NCBI GenBank assembly: GCA_013298335.1 | Contig: JAAFHI010000102.1 | Span: 1 to 8,264, forward strand | Direction of reading: 5' to 3' | Source: Actinomycetota bacterium | Lineage (GTDB): Bacteria > Acidobacteriota > Blastocatellia > Chloracidobacteriales > Chloracidobacteriaceae | Length of the DNA stretch: 8,264 nucleotides | Part shown: in pieces, positions 1-7,950 of the stretch | Layout: each line of letters starts with the position of its first letter | How positions within the stretch are numbered: the first letter of the stretch is position 1 | The notes under the pieces: model-generated | Database searches by the model: none | Told to the model about the DNA's origin: nothing | Seen by the model: the letters and a program-made list of their open reading frames with translations, nothing else | Made by a program: the position numbers and the translations under genes

Positions 1-1832
1 TTCTGCTTTTTTCCGCTTCATCCGCTTTTGCGCAGCAGCCGCCGCTGGCATCGGTCGCCAAGGTCGAACCGATTGACACCCCGACGCCCTCCGCGAAGGA
101 CGGCCCGGCACCTGCGCCGGTCACGAGCGCCGATCCGCTGGTTCGCCTGCTGATCGCCAAGGGGCTGCTCACCTCGGCGGAAGCGGTCGCCGTCAACGGG
201 GCGACGACGCCCGAGGCGCAACGCGAAATTCTGGCGAAACTCCTGCTGAACAAGGGCGTCATTTCCGAGGCCGAATTCAGCGCCCTGCGCAACACGCCGT
301 CACCCGCGGCCCTTCGCGCACCGGAGGCCGTACAAGCCGCCGTGCCGACGGCCAAAAAACCGGACGCGCCCAAGGTGATTCCGGCGATTTCGCCCATCCG
401 CGCGCTGCAAACCGATCCGTCCAAGCGCGAAGGCCTCATCCCGGACATCAAAATCGGCGAAAAAATCCGCATCAAGCCCTATGGGTTCTTCAAACTGAGC
501 GCGGTCTACGATTCGTCGCAGCCCCAGGGGACCGACTTCCCGCTGCCCGGCTTCCTCGGCGACAGCGGCCCGAGCGGCTCGCCCAATTTTCACCTGAAAG
601 CCCGTGCCTTCCGCTTCGGGGCCAACTTCGAATGGCTTGACGCCTCGCCGAGACTCGCCATCACCGGCAAGTTCGAACTCGACTTCGAGGGCAACTTCGC
701 TCGCTCCTCGAACCGCAATATCGGCACGGTGCGGTCCAACGCGCCGACCATCCGGCTCGCGTGGGTCCGCCTCGACCGGACCATCTCGGAAAAGGTGAGC
801 GGATTTCTGCTCTTCGGGCAGGACTGGACGCCGTTCAGTTCCTCGACCCTGCCGAACCTGATTGAAACCACCGGCTACGGCATCGCGTTCGGCACGCTCT
901 ACGACCGCACGCCGCAGATAAAGGGCGGGTTCAACTTCAATGTCGGCGGTTCGCGGGGCCTGAAATTCATTCCGGAATTCGCGGTCACCCTGCCGGCCTT
1001 CGGCAACGTGCCGACGGATGTCGGAAACCAGCTCGGCTACGGCGAACGGCAGGGTTCGGACTCGGCGCGTCCGGAACTCCAGGGCCGCTTCGTCACCCAG
1101 TTCCAGCTCGACAGGGCCCCAGGCGTCGCCCCCGCGCAGTTCATCGTCAGCTTCATGCAGGCGCGCCGGACCGCCACCGTCAAGGCCGCCGATGTCCCGA
1201 CGGCCTACCGGGCGGCCTTCCCCGGCGGCGCGGAAGTGTCGTCCAGCCGGTACGGCTACACGGTCGAGGCCCAGCTTCCGACGCGCTACGTCACGATTCT
1301 GGCGAAGTACTGGAACGGCCAGGACCTGCGCCGGTTTTTCTCCGGTCAGCTCTACAGCAACTTCAACGACGTGGCCGGCCTGACCGCGACGGCCAGCGCC
1401 CCGTCAATCGACGGCGCTTCGACGGTGGTGTTCGGCCAGCTCAACGGCGTCGCGACGGTCGCGCCGCAGCGTCCGGTCCGGGCGCAGGGCGGCTTCCTCA
1501 ACCTCGGCTTTCCCCTTTCGCGCATCTTCCACGCCAACCCCGACGGTCGAAACGCCGGATGGTCGATGTATCTGCACTACGGTTACGATCAGGCCATGGC
1601 GCGTGACGCACGCCACTTCGCCGCGCCGCGCGGCAAAGGTGATATGTTCGCGGCCAATCTCCAGTACAAGCTGAACCAGTTCGTCACGTTCGCGGTCGAG
1701 CAGACCTACTACCGCACGCGGTCCGCCAACACGACCACGACGAGCCCCGGCGGGCTGCCGATTTTCCGCGGCGTGCCGGCGGTTTCGACGCACAACAACC
1801 GCTTCGAATTCGCCACGATCTTCACCTTTTGA
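1..1832 (+). CDS. DcaP-like outer-membrane porin, 5' truncated by window edge
   Basis: Probably an outer-membrane beta-barrel channel for small, perhaps carboxylate, solutes. The frame is open from the first full codon at position 3, giving 609 visible codons. The first ten residues, LLFSASSAFA followed by QQ, look like the end of a Sec signal peptide with an AxA cleavage site, so only the very N-terminus is missing. The internal GTG at 342 is not the start, because signal-like and helical sequence in the same frame lies upstream. The mature N-terminus is Pro/Ala-rich and carries two short helical repeats, DPLVRLLIAKGLL (residues 44-56) and KLLLNKGVISEAEF (79-92), of the kind seen in SHOCT-like or oligomerising segments. 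The barrel starts near residue 158 (KPYGFFKLSAVYD). The motifs GQDWTPFSS, LPNLIETTGYG and RTPQIKGGF follow the order seen in DcaP-type trimeric porins, and the last residue is Phe, as expected for BAM-dependent barrels. Porin is fairly sure; the DcaP assignment and any substrate are inference. Confidence 0.72.
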   Translation, partial: LLFSASSAFAQQPPLASVAKVEPIDTPTPSAKDGPAPAPVTSADPLVRLLIAKGLLTSAEAVAVNGATTPEAQREILAKLLLNKGVISEAEFSALRNTPSPAALRAPEAVQAAVPTAKKPDAPKVIPAISPIRALQTDPSKREGLIPDIKIGEKIRIKPYGFFKLSAVYDSSQPQGTDFPLPGFLGDSGPSGSPNFHLKARAFRFGANFEWLDASPRLAITGKFELDFEGNFARSSNRNIGTVRSNAPTIRLAWVRLDRTISEKVSGFLLFGQDWTPFSSSTLPNLIETTGYGIAFGTLYDRTPQIKGGFNFNVGGSRGLKFIPEFAVTLPAFGNVPTDVGNQLGYGERQGSDSARPELQGRFVTQFQLDRAPGVAPAQFIVSFMQARRTATVKAADVPTAYRAAFPGGAEVSSSRYGYTVEAQLPTRYVTILAKYWNGQDLRRFFSGQLYSNFNDVAGLTATASAPSIDGASTVVFGQLNGVATVAPQRPVRAQGGFLNLGFPLSRIFHANPDGRNAGWSMYLHYGYDQAMARDARHFAAPRGKGDMFAANLQYKLNQFVTFAVEQTYYRTRSANTTTTSPGGLPIFRGVPAVSTHNNRFEFATIFTF

Positions 1833-1834
1833 AC

Positions 1835-1970
1835 AGGGACCAGGAATCAGGGGCCAGGGATCAGGTTTGAATGTTGCGTTGCAGGCGTATCACGCAGTCT
1901 CAACAAACCGCCGAAATCCACACCTCAAAAACATTCCGACCTGATTCCCGATCCCTGACCTCTGATCCCT
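1835..1970. repeat. Heptamer-built inverted repeat (intergenic element 1)
   Basis: The left arm at 1835-1865 is four in-phase heptamers plus three bases: AGGGACC, AGGAATC, AGGGGCC, AGGGATC, AGG. The right arm at 1940-1970 is CCTGATT, CCCGATC, CCTGACC, TCTGATC, CCT. The reverse complement of the right arm matches the left at 23 of 31 positions by hand alignment, and pairing continues inward (GAATGTT at 1869-1875 with AACATTC at about 1930). The centre, about 74 bases, has no gene. The element starts two bases after the porin stop and ends ten bases before the Shine-Dalgarno of the transporter gene. In RNA it would form a long imperfect hairpin. It resembles heptameric STRR-type repeats known from cyanobacteria, or REP/MITE-like hairpins, but I cannot assign it to a named family. 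Confidence 0.8.
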
Positions 1971-1980
1971 TCTTCCCAAC

Positions 1981-1986
1981 GAGGAG
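1981..1986 (+). promoter_or_regulatory. Shine-Dalgarno site of the MHS transporter gene
   Basis: GAGGAG lies nine bases before the ATG at 1996. It is the strongest ribosome-binding site in the window and fixes this start over any downstream Met. Confidence 0.8.
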
Positions 1987-1995
1987 ACACGACAC

Positions 1996-3477
<1,482 letters not shown>

Positions 3478-3482
3478 AAGAA

Positions 3483-3655
3483 AGGGATCAGGGGTCGGGG
3501 ATCAGGGATCAGGTTTTAATTTTGAGTTTTGAGTTTTCGAGCTGATAACAGCGTACGACCGTGGTGCAAGCGCTGACTCGATGCCCTCGAAATTCATAAC
3601 TCAAAATTCATAACTCAAAATTTTTCTGATCCCTGATCCCCGACACCTGATCCCT
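3483..3655. repeat. Heptamer-built inverted repeat (intergenic element 2)
   Basis: The outer left arm at 3483-3513 is AGGGATC, AGGGGTC, GGGGATC, AGGGATC, AGG. The outer right arm at 3625-3655 is TCTGATC, CCTGATC, CCCGACA, CCTGATC, CCT. Their complementarity is 29 of 31 positions. Nested inside are AT-rich arms that are also largely heptameric: TTTTGAG at 3520-3526 and 3527-3533 then TTTTCGAG (3534-3541), facing CTCGA at 3586-3590 and two copies of AATTCATAACTCAA (3591-3604 and 3605-3618). The central loop of about 44 bases holds a small CAGCG/CGCTG inverted pair. The outer arms are the same heptamer, phase, unit number and length as element 1, so the two are copies of one family. The element starts five bases after the transporter stop. 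A hairpin of about 60 base pairs with bulges is expected in RNA or single-stranded DNA. Confidence 0.88.
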
Positions 3656-3680
3656 TCTCAAACATTGACCTTTGACATAA

Positions 3681-3686
3681 AAAGGA
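3681..3686 (+). promoter_or_regulatory. Shine-Dalgarno site of the first acyl-CoA synthetase
   Basis: AAAGGA ends seven bases before the ATG at 3694, a normal spacing. It lies outside the preceding hairpin element and so would stay accessible even if the element folds. Confidence 0.7.
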
Positions 3687-3693
3687 ACGGATT

Positions 3694-5634
3694 ATGTCGT
3701 ACGCAACCGAAACCTCACCCGATACCAATCTTTCGACCCTGTTGAGCGAATTTCCCGAGTACCCGTCTCCGCGCGTGGTCGCCGACGCCGCACATGTCGG
3801 CGACTGGCGGGCCGAAATCGGGCGCTACGGGGCGGACCCCGATGCGTTCTGGGCGAAAGAGGCCGAGAACTTCACCTGGATGAAGCGCTGGGAAACCGTG
3901 TCGTCGTTCGACGGCGTGAATCATCGGTGGTTCGAGGGCGGGCGCACCAACGTCACGGTCAACGCACTCGACCGGCATGCGGAGTCGGCAAATGCGAACC
4001 GACTGGCCTACATCTGGCTCGGCGAGGACGGCAGCGAACGCATGATTACCTACGGCCAGTTGCACCGACTGGTCGGACGTCTGGCCAACGGGCTGAAATC
4101 CATCGGCGTGACGCGCGGCGACCGCGTCATCATCTACATGCCGCTGACCATCGAAGGCATCGCCTCGATGCTCGCCTGCGCCCGCCTTGGCGCGATTCAT
4201 TCGGTGGTCTACGCCGGACTCGGCCACGCCGCGCTGCGGGACCGCATCGCCGACGCCCAGGCGAAGGTCGTGATCGCGGGCGACATCGGCTTCCGCCGCG
4301 GCAAGGCCGTGCCGCTCAAGTCCATCGTGGACGAGGCCGTGGCCGACCTGCCCTTCGTCGAGAAGGTCGTCTTTTCGTCACGGCGCAAGCCGTCGGTCGA
4401 GTTCACGAGCTTCCGCGAGATGGATTTCGACGAACTCCTCAAGTTCCCGCCCGACTGTCCGGCGGAGGAGATGGAAGCCGAAGACCCGCTTTTCATTCTG
4501 TATACGTCGGGCACGACCGGCACGCCGAAGGGCGTGGTCCACGTCCACGGCGGCTATATGGTCGGCACGGCCTACCACCTGAGAACCTTTTTCGACGTCA
4601 GCGAGCGCGACGTGTTCTGGTGTACGTCGGATATCGGCTGGATCGTCGGCCATTCCTACATCGTCTACGGGCCGCTGTGCGCGGGCGTGACGACGCTCAT
4701 CCGCGAGGGCGCGATCGACTTTCCCCACACCGGAATCGTCTGGGAAATGGTCGAGAAGTACAACGTGACGAAGATGTTCACCGCGCCGACCGCCCTCCGC
4801 ATGTACATGAAGCTCGGCGCGGACATTCCCGCGAAATACGACATTTCCTCGCTCCGGGTCATTGCCTGCGCGGGCGAGCCGCTCAATCCCGAAGCCTGGC
4901 GCTGGGCGCAGACCCATCTGGCGGGCGACGGGAAATGGGGCTACGTCATCGACAACTGGTGGCAGACCGAACTCGGCGCGCCGACCATCGCGACGCCGCC
5001 GTCGTTTCCGATGCGTCCCGGCAAGGCGGGCATCGCCCTGCCCGGCGTCGAGGCGGACGTGATTGACGCCGAAGGTCGTTCGACCGCGCCCGGCGTCGGC
5101 GGGCGGCTGGTTCTCAAACGGCCCTTCCCCCACATGATGCGGACGGTCTGGAACGACCAGCCACGCTATGCCAAGATGTGGCAGACTTTTGAAAATCCAG
5201 ACGGAACGACGTGGAGCGGATACGTCAGCGGCGATGTGGCCGTGAAGGACGCTGATGGGTACATCGGCGTGCTTGGCCGCGCCGACGATGTCCTCAACGT
5301 CGCCGGTCACCGCATCGGAACGGCGGATGTCGAATCCACGCTGGTGTCGCATCCCTCGGTCGCGGAGGCCGCGGTCATCGGCATCCCGGACGCCATCAAG
5401 GGCGAGGCCATCAAGGCGTTCGTCGTGCTGCGCGTCGGGAGTTCGCCCTCGGATTCCCTGCTGGCAAGCGTCATTGAACACGTCCGCCGCGAACTCGGTC
5501 CGATTGCGACGCCATCCGCCGTCGAATTTCTCAACGCGCTCCCCAAAACGCGCTCCGGAAAGATCATGCGCCGCTTCCTGAAAGCACGGGAGATGGGCAT
5601 CGATCCGGGCGATGTTTCGACACTGGACGAATAA
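3694..5634 (+). CDS. Acetyl/propionyl-CoA synthetase-like enzyme (ANL superfamily, ACS type)
   Basis: An AMP-forming acyl-CoA synthetase: carboxylate plus ATP plus CoA gives acyl-CoA, AMP and PPi in the cytoplasm. At 646 residues it has the usual ACS length. An ACAS_N domain (about 38-95, with DPDAFWAKEA and GGRTNVTVNALDRHA) precedes the AMP-binding domain. The phosphate loop is YTSGTTGTPKG (270-280), then GWIVGHSY (315-322), CAGEPLNPEAW (392-402), WWQTE (422-426), SGD (512-514), the A8 hinge loop DDVLNVAGHRIG (531-542), and PKTRSGKIMRR (617-627) with catalytic Lys623, the site Pat-type acetylases modify in Acs. By alignment with Salmonella Acs, the acyl pocket reads Ile316, Val317, Ala393, Trp423 instead of Val310, Thr311, Val386, Trp414. 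The Val386-to-Ala change is PrpE-like and known to admit propionate. I infer propionate or a similar short acid rather than acetate alone. It is preceded by element 2, not a short operon gap. Confidence 0.92.
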   Translation: MSYATETSPDTNLSTLLSEFPEYPSPRVVADAAHVGDWRAEIGRYGADPDAFWAKEAENFTWMKRWETVSSFDGVNHRWFEGGRTNVTVNALDRHAESANANRLAYIWLGEDGSERMITYGQLHRLVGRLANGLKSIGVTRGDRVIIYMPLTIEGIASMLACARLGAIHSVVYAGLGHAALRDRIADAQAKVVIAGDIGFRRGKAVPLKSIVDEAVADLPFVEKVVFSSRRKPSVEFTSFREMDFDELLKFPPDCPAEEMEAEDPLFILYTSGTTGTPKGVVHVHGGYMVGTAYHLRTFFDVSERDVFWCTSDIGWIVGHSYIVYGPLCAGVTTLIREGAIDFPHTGIVWEMVEKYNVTKMFTAPTALRMYMKLGADIPAKYDISSLRVIACAGEPLNPEAWRWAQTHLAGDGKWGYVIDNWWQTELGAPTIATPPSFPMRPGKAGIALPGVEADVIDAEGRSTAPGVGGRLVLKRPFPHMMRTVWNDQPRYAKMWQTFENPDGTTWSGYVSGDVAVKDADGYIGVLGRADDVLNVAGHRIGTADVESTLVSHPSVAEAAVIGIPDAIKGEAIKAFVVLRVGSSPSDSLLASVIEHVRRELGPIATPSAVEFLNALPKTRSGKIMRRFLKAREMGIDPGDVSTLDE

Positions 5635-5840
5635 AGTCTTGGGAGTCTCGGGGGTCTGGAGGGTCTTGGGAGTCAAAAACCGGAACTTATCAGTCCATTT
5701 ACTGTAACTCCCAAGACTCCCAAGACTCCCAAGACTCCCAAGACTCCCAAGACTCCCAAGACTCCCAAGACTCCCAAGACTCCCAAGACTCCCAAGACTC
5801 CCAAGACTCCCAAGACTCCCAAGACTCCCAAGACTCCCAG
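5635..5840. repeat. Nonamer-built inverted repeat (intergenic element 3)
   Basis: Immediately after the TAA at 5632-5634 come four in-phase degenerate nonamers, AGTCTTGGG (5635), AGTCTCGGG (5644), GGTCTGGAG (5653) and GGTCTTGGG (5662), then AGTC. After a linker of about 32 bases (5675-5706) the reverse-complement unit ACTCCCAAG runs as a long array to 5840. The G-rich arm can pair with many registers of the C-rich array, so a family of slipped hairpins is possible. The plan (G-rich arm after the stop, C-rich arm before the next gene) copies elements 1 and 2 although the unit is nine bases with a different sequence. Confidence 0.9.
5707..5840 (+). repeat. Perfect nonamer tandem array, 14 x ACTCCCAAG
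   Basis: Fourteen identical copies run without a single mismatch from 5707 to 5832, followed by a copy with one base missing (ACTCCCAG, 5833-5840). The following ACTCGCC leads straight into the ATG at 5848. Perfect identity over 126 bases implies recent expansion by slippage or recombination, so copy number is likely to vary between strains. The unit has no stop codon in any of the six frames, which explains the long artificial Leu-Gly-Val and Leu-Gly-Ser reading frames on the opposite strand. In the frame of both flanking genes it would read Thr-Pro-Lys. Confidence 0.97.
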
Positions 5841-5847
5841 ACTCGCC

Positions 5848-7500
5848 ATGCCCACGACCCTCGCCAAAAATCCGCCGCCGACCGTGACCACCGAGAATCT
5901 CGCGGTGGCGGCGCTCGAACGCCATGCGGCTGACCGCACCCGCGTCGCGCTGGTGTGGGAAGGGCCTCAGGGCGAACGCGAAACGGTGACCTTCCACGAT
6001 CTGAACCGGCGGGCGAATCGAATCGCCAACGTCCTGACCGGGTTCGGCGTCGGACGGGGCGACCGGGTGTTCACCCTCCTTGAACGGACACCGACCCATT
6101 ACGCGGTACTGCCCGGCGTCGTCAAAACCGGGGCCGCGCTGGGGGTGTTGTTTTCCGATTTCGGAGCCGAAGCGATCCGGCAGCGGCTCGGCGATGCCGA
6201 GGCCAGGGCGGTCGTCACCGATGCCTTCAACCTGCCGAAACTCACGGCGATCCTCCATGAACTGCCCCGGCTCGAACACGTCCTGGTGGTCGGCGGGCTT
6301 CCCTCGGCGCTGCGGGCCTCGCGCCGTCCGCGTTTTCACGATTTCACGGAAGCGTTCGAACAGGCTTCGCCCGAGTTCTTCGCACCCGAGATCAGCCCCA
6401 ACGACACCTGTTTCATCATCTACACGTCGGGCACGACCGGGTTGCCGAAAGGCGTCGTGCATCGGCATGCGCTGGGCGAAAGACTCGTCAGCACGGCCCA
6501 CGACGTACTGAAACTCGATTCCGGCGACCTGTTCTGGTGTACGGCGGACCCCGGCTGGGTCACCGGCCTGTGCTACGGCACGTTCGCGCCGTGGCTGCTC
6601 GGTTTGCCGTTCTTCGCGCACGGATGCGATTTCGATGCCGCCCGCTGGACCGGACTGCTCGAACGGCATCAGATTACCTGCCTCTACACGACGCCCACGC
6701 TGCTGCGCCAGTGGCGGAAGGCCGGGCCGGACGTGTTCGCCGGCCGTTCGCTCGCCCTGAACCGGCTCTATTCGGTCGGCGAACCGCTCAACGCCGAGAT
6801 TCTGCGCTGGGCCGAAGCGGCGTTCGGCGTTCCCGTGTTCGACACCTACTGGCAGACGGAAACCGGGACGCACCTGATTGCCAACCGGCCCGGCCTGAAG
6901 GTGAAACCGGGGTCGATGGGCTGTCCCGTACCGGGCGTCGAGGCCGCCGTCGCGGACGAGTCGGGCCGCGAGGTCATTCCCGGCACGGTCGGGTCCATCG
7001 TGATTCGACCGTCGCTGATTTCACTGTTCAAGGGGTACTGGAACTTCCCCGAAACGACGCAGGCGTGTTTTCGCAACGGGTGGTACGTCACGGGCGACCG
7101 CGGCTGGCGCGACGAAGACGGCTATTTCCACTTCGTGGCCCGCGAGGACGACGTCATTACCTGCGCCGCCCAGCGGATCGGGCCGTTCGAGGTTGAAAGC
7201 GCCCTGCTCCGGCACCCGGCGGTGATCGAGGCCGCCGTCATCGGCGTGGACGACCCGCTGACGACCCAGCATGTGAAGGCGTTCGTCCATGTCCGGACGG
7301 AATATGCATCGGATGGCGAACTGGCCGCGGAACTCGCCGGAACCGTCCGCGAGCAGTTGTCTCCGCTCGCCTGCCCGCGTGAAATCGAGTTCTGCGACGA
7401 CCTTCCGAAAACCCGGACCGGCAAGATTCAACGCGGCCAGTTGCGGAGCGTCGGCGCGCTCGATCAGACCCGCGTCTTTCTCGTGCCGGCGGAGTCCTGA
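5848..7500 (+). CDS. AcsA-type acetyl-CoA synthetase with shortened N-terminus
   Basis: An AMP-forming acyl-CoA synthetase of the AcsA (Bacillus-type) branch, 550 residues. Motifs are the phosphate loop [11 protein letters not shown] (192-202), ADPGWVTG (233-240), SVGEPLN (309-315), DTYWQTETG (332-340), VTGD (414-417), and [11 protein letters not shown] (520-530) with catalytic Lys526. The acetate pocket is intact: Val238, Thr239, Val310, Trp335 equal Val310, Thr311, Val386, Trp414 of Salmonella Acs. Two points are odd. The A8 hinge loop reads [12 protein letters not shown] (434-445), so Ala441 replaces the near-invariant Gly (Gly524 in Acs) that lines the pantetheine path; a Gly524Leu change in Acs is reported to block thioester formation but not adenylation. 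The N-terminus also begins close to the LxxAALERHA segment, lacking roughly 30-40 residues found before it in B. subtilis AcsA, exactly where the nonamer array lies. No Shine-Dalgarno precedes the ATG and no ATG, GTG or TTG occurs upstream in frame. Confidence 0.9.
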   Translation: MPTTLAKNPPPTVTTENLAVAALERHAADRTRVALVWEGPQGERETVTFHDLNRRANRIANVLTGFGVGRGDRVFTLLERTPTHYAVLPGVVKTGAALGVLFSDFGAEAIRQRLGDAEARAVVTDAFNLPKLTAILHELPRLEHVLVVGGLPSALRASRRPRFHDFTEAFEQASPEFFAPEISPNDTCFIIYTSGTTGLPKGVVHRHALGERLVSTAHDVLKLDSGDLFWCTADPGWVTGLCYGTFAPWLLGLPFFAHGCDFDAARWTGLLERHQITCLYTTPTLLRQWRKAGPDVFAGRSLALNRLYSVGEPLNAEILRWAEAAFGVPVFDTYWQTETGTHLIANRPGLKVKPGSMGCPVPGVEAAVADESGREVIPGTVGSIVIRPSLISLFKGYWNFPETTQACFRNGWYVTGDRGWRDEDGYFHFVAREDDVITCAAQRIGPFEVESALLRHPAVIEAAVIGVDDPLTTQHVKAFVHVRTEYASDGELAAELAGTVREQLSPLACPREIEFCDDLPKTRTGKIQRGQLRSVGALDQTRVFLVPAES

Positions 7501-7524
7501 CCGGCTTCAGGAACTGGCCGCCGG
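7486..7524. terminator. Hairpin across two convergent stop codons (possible bidirectional terminator)
   Basis: CCGGCGG (7486-7492) pairs with CCGCCGG (7518-7524), and inside it TCCTGA (7495-7500) pairs perfectly with TCAGGA (7507-7512) around a six-base loop. The inner stem contains the TGA stop of the + strand synthetase and, on the other strand, the TGA of the convergent membrane-protein gene. There is no U tract on either side, so intrinsic termination is uncertain. The position between tail-to-tail genes fits a bidirectional terminator or an RNA-end-protecting stem. Confidence 0.45.
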
Positions 7525-7950
7525 GGCGTCGAGTTCATCGGTATGGTTGCGGAGGATGGCGGTGGGAATCACGATGGTGAAGCCGACGACGATGCAGTAG
7601 GCGAAGTGCATGACCACGATGGTCGGCCCACCAGCGTTTCCGCGCGAGAAGAAACAGGTCCAGATGGTCGCGACGGCGGCCTCGACCAAAGGCAGGAACA
7701 ACAGCCGTTTGTGGGCGACCGGATCGAGTCCGATGATGGCGTAGGCGGCGGCCACCACCAGCAACGCCAGACCGTATTGCTGGGTCATCACCCGGTCGGT
7801 GATCTGAATCTGGTACAGCCTGGCCGCGGCATCCTGAAAGAACAGCGCCATCAGGCCGTTCGCCAGTTCAACGAGCGCGAAGATGAAAAACAGGCCTTTC
7901 AGCCAGCGGGTGGCGTAAACGAGTGATTTCGGCGGAGTCGGTGTCGTCAT
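7507..7950 (-). CDS. Small four-helix integral membrane protein, function unknown
   Basis: Not recognised. From the ATG at 7950 it gives 147 residues with a short polar N-terminus (MTTPTPPK) and four clear hydrophobic segments: WLKGLFFIFALVELANGLMA, QYGLALLVVAAAYAIIG, LLFLPLVEAAVATIWTCFF and VMHFAYCIVVGFTIVIPTAI. Helices 2 and 3 are joined by a short charged loop, LDPVAHKR. The pattern recalls various small four-helix membrane families, but no catalytic motif is visible. The reading frame is open to a Met at 8145, but the extra 65 residues are Ser/Thr/Arg-rich, not hydrophobic and not family-like, so I reject that start. A Met at 7965 is possible but has no ribosome-binding site; the one at 7950 has a weak AGGT eight bases upstream. 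It converges with the second synthetase, with six bases between the stops, and is divergent from a third synthetase, so it may be regulated with the latter. Confidence 0.7.
   Translation of the reverse strand: MTTPTPPKSLVYATRWLKGLFFIFALVELANGLMALFFQDAAARLYQIQITDRVMTQQYGLALLVVAAAYAIIGLDPVAHKRLLFLPLVEAAVATIWTCFFSRGNAGGPTIVVMHFAYCIVVGFTIVIPTAILRNHTDELDAPAASS

Noticed and set aside
342..1832. GTG at 342 as the start of the porin gene
   Set aside because: The same frame is open to the window edge and encodes a signal-peptide end and helical repeats upstream, so the real start lies before the window.
5707..5840. CRISPR array
   Set aside because: Units are nine bases and directly adjacent with no spacers, and no cas gene is near.
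5673..5939. Minus-strand Gly-Val-Leu repeat protein
   Set aside because: It is a direct translation of the nonamer array, whose unit has no stop in any frame; no ribosome-binding site or non-repetitive domain is present.
4378..6873. Very long minus-strand reading frame (831 codons) with Leu-Gly-Ser repeats
   Set aside because: It lies antisense to two clear synthetase genes, is Arg/Gly-rich as expected of a GC-frame shadow, and crosses the stop-free nonamer array.
7543..7926. + strand frame of 127 codons opposite the membrane protein
   Set aside because: Asp/Gln/His-rich shadow sequence without a ribosome-binding site; the opposite strand has four clean membrane helices.
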